The notes below the pieces were generated by a model, which did no database searches, was not told the origin of the DNA, and was given only the letters and a program-made list of their open reading frames with translations. A stretch of 64,000 nucleotides of DNA, from NCBI GenBank assembly GCA_964619935.1, contig CAZUGO010000046.1, positions 26,241 to 90,240 of the forward strand, read 5' to 3'. Positions 27,100-36,183 of this stretch are shown piece after piece (positions within the stretch are counted from its first letter, which is position 1; every line of letters starts with the position of its first letter). Source of the stretch: CAZUGO01 sp964619935 (GTDB taxonomy: Bacteria; Planctomycetota; Phycisphaerae; UBA1845; CAIVHJ01). The position numbers and the translations under genes were made by a program.

Positions 27100-29475
27100 C
27101 TACTCCTTGAACTTGATGCTTTCCTGCCAGTCCAGAGTGGGGATCAGCCGGGCGATCACCCGTTGGGCGAGAATCAGGAAGCCGCTCGCAATCATAATCG
27201 CCAGCAGCACCGTCGCCCCATGAAACCGCAGCGGCATGCGATACAGTTCGGTGTCGTAGGCCGTGACCATGGCTGAGCACATGACGTAGCCCAACGGGAT
27301 CGCCAGGACGCACGCCGTTCCATGAATGAACAGGTTCTGCCGCAAGAAAATCCCGGCCACCGCTCCAGGAGCGTAACCCAGCACCCGCAGAAGGGCGATC
27401 TCGCGGCGGCGGTCGCCGATTTCCAGCAGCGAGGCATTCAAGGTGCTTCCCAGGGCGATGACGCCTGAGAAGGCGATCATCATGCCGAGCGAGAACAGCA
27501 GCGTCTTGACGAAGGTATCCTCTATGTTGTGGATGATGTCGGCGCGCACGGCCAGGGCCTGGGCGTTGGGCAGCGTCTTCACGGCGGCGTACAGCTCCGG
27601 CAGTGACTGCGGATCGACCGCCAGTTGGAGGGTGTTGACCGCCTGGGCCTCGGCGACCAGCCCGCTGAGATAGTTCAGGTCGGCATAACAGTCCAGCCCC
27701 AGGTAGCTGTCCACCACTGCGGCCAGCCGGGCCACCCGGGGCTCGTGGCGGCCGCGCACCGGCGTCAGACGAACCTCGTCGCCGACGCCCAGGTCCAGCA
27801 ATTCGGCCAGTTTGCGGGACATCACCAGTCCGTGCCGCGGGATCGCGACGGGTTGGCGGTCTGCCGACATCGGTGTGAGCAGGCGATGGCCAGGCGCCAG
27901 TCCCAGGATGCCCATCCGACGGGAGCGCCGCCCGTTGCTCAGGTTGCAGACCACGGCCAGGGCGGCTTCGGCGTGGTCCACGCCGGGCAGTGCCTGAGCC
28001 TCGAGCAGCGCGGCGGACGACTGCTCCTGGCGCATGCCGATATCGACATCACTGCGCAGGACCGCGTCGAACTGGAAGTCCACCAGTTCCGCCATGGAGT
28101 CGTACATGCTGAGCGTCAACAGCAGGAGGCACACGGCCAGCGCCGACGAGATCACGCCGCTGAGGGTGCGGGTGCGGTTGCGGGCGACGGAGCGCAGGGC
28201 CATGTGGCTGCGGAAGCCCAACGACCGCCACAACCGCGGCCAGCGTTCCAGCCACACGGCACCGCCGGATTGCGGTGGGCGGGGCCGCATGGCTTCCGCG
28301 GGAGACAGCCGCAGCACCACCCACACGCCGTTGACCGTGCCCAACAGGGCGAACGCCACGCTGATGAACAGCCCGATGGCCAGCAGATCGGGGTGGACCT
28401 CCACCAGAAACCGCGGGAACTGGTAAAACAGGCGATACATCCGGATCATGGTCCAGCAGAACACCAGCCCGACCCCGATGCCGGCGATCCCGCCGAGCAG
28501 TCCGACCACCAGCCCGAAGCTCAAGAAGTGTTGCAGCACCTCCCGGTCGCGGTAGCCCAAGGCCTTTAGCGTGCCGATGACCGAGCGCTGCCGCTCGGCC
28601 AAGCGGTGCATCAGCAGGTTCAAGGCCAGCGCGGCGACACTCAGGAAGATGACCGGCATGACCACGGCGGTCACCGACAGCCCGGCGATTTCGTCCGACA
28701 GAAAGCGGTTCGACGCTTGGCGGCTGCGGGGCGTGACCGCCAGCACGCCGTACGGTTCCAGCAACGCCGCGATCTGTTCCAGGGTCTGATCCGGCTGACG
28801 AGCCCCGGGCGACAGCAAACCCACCACCTGGTTGGCCGCCTGTTCGAAGTCGAGGATCTCGCGGGCGTAGCGCTCCTTGATGTACAGGATCCCGAAGTGC
28901 TCGGGGTCGGGCAGCAGATCGCCCTCACCACGGACCAGGTACACGTATTCGGGGCTGATGGCCGTCCCGGTGATGAAGAACGACACCCGCTTGCGATTCA
29001 GGATGAGTGGCAGGCGGTCGCCCGGGGACAGTCCGTGGGCCTGGGCGAAGGCCTCGCCCAGGATGAGTTCCTCGTCGCGATCCGGCGAGAAGCCGCTGCC
29101 TCGGACCAGGCAGACGCCGTTGATCGTGCCGGCGACGTCGTCCGCCGGCGCTGAAATCAGGCGGCCGGCAAGCGGACGATCCTTTCCTGGAAGGTCCAGG
29201 ATGACCTCAAAGACCACCCGCGACTCCACGGCGGCGACATCGGGCATTGCGGCCACCCGCTCGAGGGCGGCCAGCGGGACCTTCTTGAGATCCACCCAGA
29301 AGTCGGCCAGACGATACTGCCGGTAGTACGCGGCTTGACTCGACTCCAGAATGCGCTGGGCCGAGCCAAATCCAACGAACGATCCAGCGCCTGCGGCGAT
29401 AATGCTGACCACCGTCAGCAGCGTGCCGAGGCTGTGGCGAAGGTCGCGGGCCAGCTTGTGATGCAACACCGCCAT
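27100..29475 (-). CDS. ABC transporter permease, MacB/FtsX family with duplicated FtsX domain
   Basis: 791 residues, about twice a single FtsX permease. An N-terminal TM helix precedes a large periplasmic region. TM segments around residues 270-400 carry the first FtsX domain ('SVAALALNLLMHRLAERQRS', 'LKALGYRDREVLQHFLS'). A second half, starting 'FRSHMALRSVARNRTRTLSG', has a periplasmic domain and the second FtsX domain ('ALGSTLNASLLEIGDRRREI', 'LLRVLGYAPGAVAGIFLRQN'). Such permeases move lipids or hydrophobic compounds by mechanotransmission. It follows the ATPase by 12 bp. Confidence 0.9.
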   Translation of the reverse strand: MAVLHHKLARDLRHSLGTLLTVVSIIAAGAGSFVGFGSAQRILESSQAAYYRQYRLADFWVDLKKVPLAALERVAAMPDVAAVESRVVFEVILDLPGKDRPLAGRLISAPADDVAGTINGVCLVRGSGFSPDRDEELILGEAFAQAHGLSPGDRLPLILNRKRVSFFITGTAISPEYVYLVRGEGDLLPDPEHFGILYIKERYAREILDFEQAANQVVGLLSPGARQPDQTLEQIAALLEPYGVLAVTPRSRQASNRFLSDEIAGLSVTAVVMPVIFLSVAALALNLLMHRLAERQRSVIGTLKALGYRDREVLQHFLSFGLVVGLLGGIAGIGVGLVFCWTMIRMYRLFYQFPRFLVEVHPDLLAIGLFISVAFALLGTVNGVWVVLRLSPAEAMRPRPPQSGGAVWLERWPRLWRSLGFRSHMALRSVARNRTRTLSGVISSALAVCLLLLTLSMYDSMAELVDFQFDAVLRSDVDIGMRQEQSSAALLEAQALPGVDHAEAALAVVCNLSNGRRSRRMGILGLAPGHRLLTPMSADRQPVAIPRHGLVMSRKLAELLDLGVGDEVRLTPVRGRHEPRVARLAAVVDSYLGLDCYADLNYLSGLVAEAQAVNTLQLAVDPQSLPELYAAVKTLPNAQALAVRADIIHNIEDTFVKTLLFSLGMMIAFSGVIALGSTLNASLLEIGDRRREIALLRVLGYAPGAVAGIFLRQNLFIHGTACVLAIPLGYVMCSAMVTAYDTELYRMPLRFHGATVLLAIMIASGFLILAQRVIARLIPTLDWQESIKFKE

Positions 29476-29487
29476 GCCTGGGCTGCT

Positions 29488-30216
29488 CTACCACTCAATG
29501 ACCCCGGCGTCGATCGGCCGCTCGATCTGCTGCGATTCGGTGATCCGCCCGCTGACCATCCGCACCCGCCGTCCGGCAATCTCGGCGATCGCCGGGTTGT
29601 GCGTGATCAAGACGATGGTCAGTTGCCGGGTGCGGTTGAGATGCTGCAGAATCGACAGTACTTTGCGGGCCGTCGGAAGATCGAGCGCCCCCGTCGGCTC
29701 GTCGGCCAAGAGAACCCCTGGTTTCTTGGCGAGCGCCCGGGCGATGGCCACCCGCTGTTGCTCACCCCCGGAAAGCTGGGCCGGAAAGTGCTCGCTGCGC
29801 CGGCTGAGTTCGACGTGTTGCAGCGCGTCATCGGGGGACACCGGGTTGCCGACGAGTTCGGTGGCCACTTGGACGTTCTCGCGGGCCGTGAGCGTCGGAA
29901 TCAGGTTGTAGAACTGGAAGATGAACCCGACGTCGTGACGACGATAGGCGGTCAGCTCCCGGTCGGACAGCCGGGACAATTCTCGATCCCGGTACCAGAC
30001 CTCCCCGGCAGTGGGGCGGTCGATGCCGCCCATGAGGTTCAGCAGGGTGCTCTTGCCGGAGCCCGATGGACCCAGCACCACCACGAATTCTCCCCGGCGA
30101 ATGATCAGGTCGACGTCGGCCAAGGCTGTGACGCGAACCTCGCCCATGTCGAAGATGCGGGTCACCCCGCGGAGCGTCAGGGCCGGAGTTGTGCTGTCGG
30201 GGGTCGCCGGGTCCAT
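29488..30216 (-). CDS. ABC transporter ATP-binding protein (MacB/LolD type)
   Basis: 242 residues from the ATG at 30216; the frame is open far upstream but the ABC fold begins here ('ALTLRGVTRIFDMGEVRVTA'). Walker A 'VLGPSGSGKSTLLNLMGG', Q-loop 'VGFIFQFYNLIPTL', signature 'QLSGGEQQRVAIARALA', Walker B with Glu 'VLLADEPTGALD', and H-loop 'LITHNPAIA' are all intact. First gene of the ATPase-permease-adaptor operon, the order expected for a tripartite MacAB-like exporter. No outer-membrane TolC gene is present in the window. Confidence 0.93.
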   Translation of the reverse strand: MDPATPDSTTPALTLRGVTRIFDMGEVRVTALADVDLIIRRGEFVVVLGPSGSGKSTLLNLMGGIDRPTAGEVWYRDRELSRLSDRELTAYRRHDVGFIFQFYNLIPTLTARENVQVATELVGNPVSPDDALQHVELSRRSEHFPAQLSGGEQQRVAIARALAKKPGVLLADEPTGALDLPTARKVLSILQHLNRTRQLTIVLITHNPAIAEIAGRRVRMVSGRITESQQIERPIDAGVIEW

Positions 30217-30669
30217 GTACCCGCCATTGTCACACGCCGGCGGCGGCGCATCCAGGGCGCCACCCCACCGCTGGCAGAGCGGCGGCAGCCGCCCCGAGCC
30301 AAGAGAGCCAAGAAGGTGACGCTGGTGTTCCTGCCCGAAGATGAGTATACTTTTGCGGAGGTCGTCGCGCGTCGGCCGTGTTCCGGCCGGTTGCACCAGA
30401 CCCATTCTGCATTCAGGAAGGGAGGCCCTCCAGGATGCCTCAGAAAGGAATTGTCCGTTCCTGCTGACGTGCCTACCCCTGCACGCGTCAGCAGGGAGCC
30501 GATCATGACGCGTGCGGAGTTGGATCACACCGCGCCGCCCGGTCCGCAGGGGTCTGAAGTCGGAGCCACCGACACGCCGGACCGGCATACTTGACCAGAA
30601 TACTTCACTTTCGGCGGAACGCGCCCAGCGCCGTTCTACCTGCAGCGTTTCCAGAAAACGCGGGACGGG
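30217..30669. other. Divergent region upstream of fusA, no gene called
   Basis: 453 bp between the leftward ABC operon and fusA. It holds a perfect 10-bp inverted repeat (listed separately) and a 29-codon ORF (30505-30594) with an AGGGAG upstream. That ORF is too short and featureless to call, though a leader peptide cannot be excluded. Confidence 0.5.
30460..30495 (+). promoter_or_regulatory. Inverted repeat 5' of fusA (possible leader hairpin)
   Basis: CCTGCTGACG (30460-30469) pairs perfectly with CGTCAGCAGG (30486-30495), with a 16-base loop that can pair further (TGC/GCA). It lies ~175 bp before fusA. There is no T-run, so a simple intrinsic terminator is unlikely; an operator or leader-RNA element is possible. 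Confidence 0.4.
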
Positions 30670-32757
30670 ATGACATCCATGCGAGCGGATCTTTCGACAT
30701 GGCGGAACATCGGGATCGCGGCACACATTGACGCCGGCAAGACCACCACCACCGAACGGGTGCTGTTTTACACCGGCAAGACCCACCGGATGGGCGACGT
30801 CGATGACGGCAATACGACCACTGACTTCGACGAGGAAGAGCAGCAGCGCGGCATCACCATCTACAGCGCCGCGGTCAGTTGCCCCTGGAAGGACCACACC
30901 ATCAACCTGATTGACACGCCCGGACACGTCGATTTCACCGCCGAGGTCGAGCGGTCGTTGCGGGTCCTCGACGGGGCGGTGGTGGTTTTCGATGCCAAGG
31001 AAGGGGTGGAGGCCCAGTCGGAGACCGTCTGGCGGCAGTGCAGCAAGTACAACGTCGCCCGGCTATGTTTCATCAACAAGATGGACAAGGTCGGCGCCGA
31101 TTTCGAAATGTCCTTCGAATCGCTCCGCCGGCGGTTGAACGCCCACCCGGTGGCCATCCAGATTCCCATCGGCGCCGCTGACCATTTCGAGGGCCTGATC
31201 GACCTCCTGGGCATGAAGGCCTATTACTTTCAGAGTGACAAGCTGGGCGCCAAGGTCAGCGAGCAGAACATCCCCGACGCCATGTTGGCTGAAGCGGAGC
31301 GCTGGCGGGCCCGGATGCTCGAAGAAATCGTGGGCAGCAATGACCAGCTCACTGAGAAGTACCTGTCCGACGAGCCCATTACGGTGGAGGAACTCAAGCT
31401 GGCCATGCGGGCCGCGACCATCGCCGGGCAGATGCACCCTACGTTGTGCGGGTCGGCGCTGCGCTTCATCGGCGTGCAGAAGATGCTCGATGCGGTGTGC
31501 GACTTCCTGCCCAGCCCGCTGGACATGCCCCCGGTGGTGGGCACTGCGCCTGACGATCCGGATCTCGAGGTCGTGCGGCATCCCGACGATGACGAACCGT
31601 TTTCCGGCCTGGTGTTCAAGATCATTGCCGAGCGCCCGGTGGACCTCTACTTCGTGCGGGTCTATTCCGGTGTGCTGCACTCCGGCACCCGGGTGTGGAA
31701 TCCGACCACCCGCAGCAAGGAAAACATCAGCCGGCTGTACCGCGTGTTTGCCAAGCGCCGTGAGCAACTCGAATTTGCGTGCGCCGGCGACATTGTGGCC
31801 ATTGCCGGACTCAAGGACTCACTCACCGGTCACACCTTGTGCGATCCGAAGCACCCGGTGGTGTATGCGGAGATCGGCTTCCCGGCGTGTGTGCTGAGCA
31901 TGGCCATCGAGCCGCGCAATTCCAGCGATCGCGACCGCCTGAGCCTGGCCCTCTCCCAATTGATGAAGCAGGATCCCACCTTCCTGGCCTCCACGGACCG
32001 CGAAACCGGGCAGTCTTTGATCAGCGGCATGGGCGAACTGCACCTTGAGGTTCTGGTCAACAAGCTGCGCAAAGACCTCAGGGTGGATGTCAACGTCGGC
32101 GAACCGCGGGTGGCCTATCGCGAGACCATCACCCAGCCGGCGACCGCCGAAGTCACCTTCAAGAAGCAGACCGGTGGCCGCGGCCAGTATGCCAAGGTCA
32201 AGATCGAGCTGGCGCCCTACGAGCCGCCGCCCGGTGGCGAAGTCCTGCACTTCGAGAGCAAGATCTTCGGGGGGTCGGTTCCCAAGGAGTACATCCGGCC
32301 GGTGGAGAACGGCTTCCGGGAAGCGGCCCGCCACGGCGTGGTCGCCGGCAATCCGATGACCCATATCAGTTGTGCGTTGATCGACGGCCAGCACCACGAG
32401 GTGGACAGTTCGGAGATCGCCTTCGAGACGGCGGCTCGGATGGCGTTCCAGGAGGCCGCCCGCAAGGCCAAACCGGTGCTCATGGAGCCGGTGATGAAAC
32501 TCGAGGTCACCACGCCTGAGGAATTCTTCGGGGTCATCAGCGGCGACCTGAACAGCCGCCGGGCGTTGATCACCGGATCCGATGTCCGTGGGGCATATCG
32601 AGTTCTAGATGTCCAGGTCCCCTTGGCGAGCATGTTCGGCTATGCCACCCAACTGCGCAGTTTGTCCCAGGGGCGGGCCAGTTGGACCATGGAGCCGAGC
32701 CACTACGCAGCTGTTCCCACCCATGTGGCCGAGAAGGTGCTCGCGGCCATGGCCTGA
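30670..32757 (+). CDS. fusA: Translation elongation factor G
   Basis: 695 residues. This GTPase drives translocation on the ribosome. G1 'AAHIDAGKTTTTERVL', G2/switch I 'EEEQQRGITIYSAAV', G3 'LIDTPGHVDF', G4 'NKMDK', and domains II-V ('ISGMGELHLEVLVNKLRKDL', 'GGRGQYAKVKIELAPYE', 'EFFGVISGDLNSRR', 'MFGYATQLRSLSQGRA') are complete. The usual neighbours rpsL, rpsG and tuf are missing; fusA is followed directly by rpsJ after a separate promoter. The EEEQQRGITIYSAAV switch differs from the EQERGITI form of E. coli EF-G; the genome may hold another EF-G. Confidence 0.95.
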   Translation: MTSMRADLSTWRNIGIAAHIDAGKTTTTERVLFYTGKTHRMGDVDDGNTTTDFDEEEQQRGITIYSAAVSCPWKDHTINLIDTPGHVDFTAEVERSLRVLDGAVVVFDAKEGVEAQSETVWRQCSKYNVARLCFINKMDKVGADFEMSFESLRRRLNAHPVAIQIPIGAADHFEGLIDLLGMKAYYFQSDKLGAKVSEQNIPDAMLAEAERWRARMLEEIVGSNDQLTEKYLSDEPITVEELKLAMRAATIAGQMHPTLCGSALRFIGVQKMLDAVCDFLPSPLDMPPVVGTAPDDPDLEVVRHPDDDEPFSGLVFKIIAERPVDLYFVRVYSGVLHSGTRVWNPTTRSKENISRLYRVFAKRREQLEFACAGDIVAIAGLKDSLTGHTLCDPKHPVVYAEIGFPACVLSMAIEPRNSSDRDRLSLALSQLMKQDPTFLASTDRETGQSLISGMGELHLEVLVNKLRKDLRVDVNVGEPRVAYRETITQPATAEVTFKKQTGGRGQYAKVKIELAPYEPPPGGEVLHFESKIFGGSVPKEYIRPVENGFREAARHGVVAGNPMTHISCALIDGQHHEVDSSEIAFETAARMAFQEAARKAKPVLMEPVMKLEVTTPEEFFGVISGDLNSRRALITGSDVRGAYRVLDVQVPLASMFGYATQLRSLSQGRASWTMEPSHYAAVPTHVAEKVLAAMA

Positions 32758-32797
32758 CCGAAGGTGCATATTTCTGTGGAATCGCACCCGGGTGCTA

Positions 32798-32825
32798 TTG
32801 ACAGGTTGTGATCGTAAGCTATGCT
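32798..32825 (+). promoter_or_regulatory. Strong sigma-70-like promoter of the S10 ribosomal cluster
   Basis: A consensus TTGACA (32798-32803) is followed, after 16 bp, by TATGCT (32820-32825). It lies in a locally AT-rich segment between fusA and rpsJ, giving a ~65-nt leader. This is the best promoter match seen in the window and fits the head of the S10-spc-alpha cluster. Confidence 0.7.
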
Positions 32826-32897
32826 AAACTTTCTTTTTACACTCCGGAAAGAGTGGCTCGAACCGCTCCCCGGCAGCGTGAGTGCAAAGGGCTTCAG

Positions 32898-33206
32898 ATG
32901 AGCGGCGAAGTCATTAGAATACGTATGGAAGCATACGATCATCGTTCGCTCGATTCGTCGGCTAAGGATATCGTGGACAACGCCAAGAGAACCAGTGCCA
33001 AGGTCCACGGTCCAATCCCATTGCCGACCCGCATCGAGCGCTACACCGTGCTTCGCGGTCCGCACATCGACAAGAAGTCCCGTGAGCAGTTTGAGATGCG
33101 GACCCACAAGCGGATCATCGAGATCCGCGAGCCCACGGCCAGGACCATCGAGGCCTTGAATCGCCTGGTGGTTCCGGCGGGCGTGTTTGTGAAGATCAAG
33201 ACATAA
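32898..33206 (+). CDS. rpsJ: 30S ribosomal protein S10
   Basis: 102 residues from the ATG at 32898; upstream in-frame codons are part of the leader. 'IRIRMEAYDHRSLDSSAKDI', 'KVHGPIPLPTRIERYTVLRG' and 'REQFEMRTHKRIIEI' are the S10 core. S10 sits in the 30S head and in other bacteria also joins NusB in antitermination. First gene of the S10 cluster, 140 bp after fusA. Confidence 0.97.
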   Translation: MSGEVIRIRMEAYDHRSLDSSAKDIVDNAKRTSAKVHGPIPLPTRIERYTVLRGPHIDKKSREQFEMRTHKRIIEIREPTARTIEALNRLVVPAGVFVKIKT

Positions 33207-33362
33207 AGCTCTGATGCATTTGGCGAGTCGCGGCGGCAATCGTCGTGGCGGTAGCGAATCTTCTAGCTCTCACGAACAGCATTAACCAGAACAAGGCACA
33301 TGAGCCTGATCGTGTGCGGACGCAATTGCGGCTGTCCCGGTGACAGAGAAGGCGTTATTGCG

Positions 33363-34013
33363 ATGATACCAGCGTTGCTTGGAAAGAAAATAGGCATGAC
33401 CCAGGTGTTCAACGCCGACGGCATGGCGGTTCCGGTGACCGTGGTCCAAGCCGGTCCCTGTACGGTGACCCAGGTGCGGACCCGCCCGGTGGACGGGTAC
33501 GACGCCGTGCAGTTGGGCTACGGTGATCGCAAGCCGCATCGCTCCACCAAGCCAGCCATCGGTCACGCCCTGAAAGCCGGCACCACCCCGAAAGGGATCA
33601 TTCGCGAGGTTCGTCTGTCAGGACCGTCCGAACGGGCGGCGGGGGACGTGGTCACCGTTACCGTCTTCAGCGAGCAGGCGGTGCAGTACGTCGATGTCGT
33701 TGCCACCACCAAGGGCCGCGGCTTTTCGGGTGCGATGCGTCGCCACGGATTTGGCGGTCTGCCGGCATCGCATGGCACCGAGCGCAAGCATCGCAGCCCC
33801 GGCAGCATCGGCGGTCACGGCAGCGATCGCGGCCACGGTGGCAATCTGAAGAAGGGCAAGCGGATGGCTGGTCAGTACGGCAATGTCCGGGTGACGGTCA
33901 AGAACCAGAAACTGTTCGGGATCGACGAGACCCACAACCTGCTGCTGATCGAAGGCGGGATTCCAGGGCCCAACGGCGGCTACGTGCTGGTCCGCAAGGC
34001 CCGAACCAAGTAA
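33363..34013 (+). CDS. rplC: 50S ribosomal protein L3
   Basis: 216 residues from the ATG at 33363 (MIPALLGKKIGMTQVFNADG). The conserved central loop 'GFSGAMRRHGFGGLPASHGT' and 'RSPGSIGG' reach toward the peptidyl-transferase centre. The family often has a Gln in this loop (GFQG); here it is Ser. The gap to rpsJ is 156 bp, unusually wide for this cluster, so an extra leader or weak promoter could lie there. Assembly-initiating protein of the large subunit. Confidence 0.97.
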   Translation: MIPALLGKKIGMTQVFNADGMAVPVTVVQAGPCTVTQVRTRPVDGYDAVQLGYGDRKPHRSTKPAIGHALKAGTTPKGIIREVRLSGPSERAAGDVVTVTVFSEQAVQYVDVVATTKGRGFSGAMRRHGFGGLPASHGTERKHRSPGSIGGHGSDRGHGGNLKKGKRMAGQYGNVRVTVKNQKLFGIDETHNLLLIEGGIPGPNGGYVLVRKARTK

Positions 34014-34029
34014 GCAAACGAGTGCTGTC

Positions 34030-34668
34030 ATGCTAGATGTGCCGGTATATTCGAACGAGGGCCTGCAGGTTGGAAAGGTCGCGGTGGACGAAGCCCATCT
34101 GGGCGGCCGGGTGCGGCCCGTCCTGCTCAAGCAGGTCATCGTCATGTACCAGGCCAACAAGCGGCAAGGCAGCTCAGGAACCAAGTCACGGGGCATGGTC
34201 CGCGGATCAACCCGCAAGCTTTACCGCCAGAAGGGCACCGGCAACGCCCGGGTGGGATCGGCCCGCACGCCCCAACGCCGGGGTGGCGGTAGGGCCTTCC
34301 CCAAGTGCCAGCGCGATTATCGCAAGCGGATGCCCAAGCGCATGCGGCGCCTGGCTTGCCGCAATGCCGTGCTGGCCAAGCTGCTGTCCGACGATGTGGT
34401 GATTCTGGACAGCCTGTCCATGGATCAGCCGCGCACCGGGCAGCTGCAGTCCGTGCTGCGGGCGGTGGGTGTCGATCGCAGTTGCGTGTTGGCGCTGTCC
34501 GAGATCGATCCGATCATCCTGAAGTCCGGGCGGAACCTGCCGCGGACCGACGTCACCGTGGTGTCGGATCTCAACGCCTACGGGGTGTTGCGGCGCAAGA
34601 AGCTGGTGTTTACCAAGGCGGCCTTCGAGGTCCTGTCGGCCAAGGCGGCCCGCGAGTACAGCGAGTAG
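34030..34668 (+). CDS. rplD: 50S ribosomal protein L4
   Basis: 212 residues. The extended loop '...RGMVRGSTRKLYRQKGTGNA' with 'RVGSARTPQRRGGGRAFP' lines the exit tunnel and is the macrolide-contact region. The globular part ends 'KKLVFTKAAFEVLSAKAARE'. L4 often represses its own operon by attenuation, but no matching leader is obvious. Sixteen bases after rplC and four bases before rplW. Confidence 0.96.
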   Translation: MLDVPVYSNEGLQVGKVAVDEAHLGGRVRPVLLKQVIVMYQANKRQGSSGTKSRGMVRGSTRKLYRQKGTGNARVGSARTPQRRGGGRAFPKCQRDYRKRMPKRMRRLACRNAVLAKLLSDDVVILDSLSMDQPRTGQLQSVLRAVGVDRSCVLALSEIDPIILKSGRNLPRTDVTVVSDLNAYGVLRRKKLVFTKAAFEVLSAKAAREYSE

Positions 34669-34672
34669 GACC

Positions 34673-34984
34673 ATGGACATCTACCACGTCATCAAGCGCC
34701 CCCTGGTCACCGAGAAGGGTACGCACCAGAGCACCCAGGCGTTTGAGGAGACCGACTGGAAGGTGGCCCGCGGCGGGTCGTACGCCTTCGAAGTGCACCC
34801 CCGGGCGTCCAAGGTTCAGGTTCGGCAGGCCATCGAGCGCATCTACAACGTGCGGGTGCTGCAGGTCCGAACCGCCAACCGCAGCGGTAAGCGCCGGCGT
34901 TATCGATACAGCTACGGAACCACCTCGTCGTGGAAGAAGGCGGTGGTGGTGTTGCAACCGGGGTATCACATTGACCTCTTCTAG
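34673..34984 (+). CDS. rplW: 50S ribosomal protein L23
   Basis: 103 residues. 'IKRPLVTEKGT' at the N-terminus and 'YAFEVHPRASKVQVRQAIER' followed by 'YNVRVLQVRTANRSGKRRRY' are the L23 core. A short insertion ('HQSTQAFEETDWKVARGGS') separates the first strand from the second, longer than in E. coli. L23 borders the tunnel exit and docks trigger factor and SRP. Confidence 0.95.
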   Translation: MDIYHVIKRPLVTEKGTHQSTQAFEETDWKVARGGSYAFEVHPRASKVQVRQAIERIYNVRVLQVRTANRSGKRRRYRYSYGTTSSWKKAVVVLQPGYHIDLF

Positions 34985-35002
34985 TGAGCGGGCGGCAGTG
35001 CT

Positions 35003-35869
35003 ATGGCAGTAACCTCATACAGACCGACGTCGCCGGGCCGCCGTGCAGGCCAGGTCAACGACTTCTCGGAACTGACCGACAAGAAGCGCCGGCCGCTCAA
35101 GGCCCTGCTGGAGCCGCTCAAGAAGAACGGCGGGCGCAATCACAGCGGCAAGATCACCGTCCGTCACCGGGGCGGCGGTCACAAGCGGATGTACCGGCGG
35201 ATCGATTTCAAACGGTTGAAGGAGGGCATGGACGCCCAGGTGCAGGCCATCGAGTACGATCCGAACCGCAGTTGCCACATTGCCCTGATTCGTTACGCGG
35301 ATGGCGAACAACAATATATTCTGGCCGCCGCCGGGCTGAGCGCGGGCGACACGGTGCGGAACGGCAGAGACGCCGAGCCGGTTCCCGGAAACGCCATGGC
35401 GCTGCGGCACATGCCCATCGGTATGGACGTGCACAACGTCGAGCTGAACCCCGGTCAGGGCGGCAAACTGGTCCGCAGCGCCGGGACGTCCGCCCGCTTT
35501 TTGGCCCGCGAGGGTGATTGGGCCACGTTGGTCATGCCGTCGGGCGAGATGCGGCAGGTTCGGTGCGATTGCCGGGCGACCATCGGGCGGGTCGGCAATG
35601 CCGAGCACCAGAACATCAGCCTGGGAAAAGCCGGGCGTAAACGTCATATGGGACGCCGCCCCCACGTGCGCGGCGTGGCTATGAACCCGGTGGCCCACCC
35701 TCTGGGCGGCGGCGAGGGACGCAGCGGCGGCGGTCGCCATCCCTGCAGCCCGACCGGAAAGCTGGCCAAGGGCGGGCGTACCCGCAACCGACGCAAGATT
35801 TCGAACAAGCGGATTCTCCGGCGCAGGAAGAGCAGGCGTTACGGCCAGCTGACCCTGCCCAAGAAGTAG
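35003..35869 (+). CDS. rplB: 50S ribosomal protein L2
   Basis: 288 residues. Typical start 'AVTSYRPTSPGRRAGQVND', 'GGGHKRMYRRIDFKR' and a highly basic C-terminus. The almost invariant segment NPVDHPHGGGEG reads NPVAHPLGGGEG here: Asp becomes Ala231 and the second His becomes Leu234, while the His matching the essential E. coli His229 is kept (His232). L2 organises the peptidyl-transferase core and subunit association. Confidence 0.97.
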   Translation: MAVTSYRPTSPGRRAGQVNDFSELTDKKRRPLKALLEPLKKNGGRNHSGKITVRHRGGGHKRMYRRIDFKRLKEGMDAQVQAIEYDPNRSCHIALIRYADGEQQYILAAAGLSAGDTVRNGRDAEPVPGNAMALRHMPIGMDVHNVELNPGQGGKLVRSAGTSARFLAREGDWATLVMPSGEMRQVRCDCRATIGRVGNAEHQNISLGKAGRKRHMGRRPHVRGVAMNPVAHPLGGGEGRSGGGRHPCSPTGKLAKGGRTRNRRKISNKRILRRRKSRRYGQLTLPKK

Positions 35870-35883
35870 ACTGAGGCAGCGCT

Positions 35884-36153
35884 ATGGGGCGATCGCAGAA
35901 AAAAGGTCCGCACGTGGACGAGAAGCTGTTCCGCAAGGTTCTGGTGGCCAAGGAGCGGGGCAATCAGATGCCCATTCGCACCTGGTTTCGGCGCTGCACC
36001 ATTGTGCCGGAATTCGTGGGCCACACCTTTGAGGTGCACAACGGCAAGGCCTTTCAGAAGGTGTTCGTGACCGAGGAGATGGTCGGGCACAAGCTGGGTG
36101 AGTTCAGCCCCACGCGGATATTCAAGGGACATGCGGGACGGGGCAAGCGATAA
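35884..36153 (+). CDS. rpsS: 30S ribosomal protein S19
   Basis: 89 residues. 'GRSQKKGPHVDEKLFRKV', 'RTWFRRCTIVPEFVGHTFEV', 'NGKAFQKVFVTEEMVGHKLG' and 'FSPTRIFKGHAG' are all canonical. It forms the head of the 30S with S13 and touches the A-site tRNA region. Fourteen bases after rplB. Confidence 0.97.
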   Translation: MGRSQKKGPHVDEKLFRKVLVAKERGNQMPIRTWFRRCTIVPEFVGHTFEVHNGKAFQKVFVTEEMVGHKLGEFSPTRIFKGHAGRGKR

Positions 36154-36183
36154 CCACGGCCACACGGCGCAGGACGACGAGGC

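Noticed and set aside
30505..30594. 29-codon ORF with an AGGGAG upstream, before fusA
   Set aside because: Too short and compositionally ordinary; only mentioned as a possible leader peptide.
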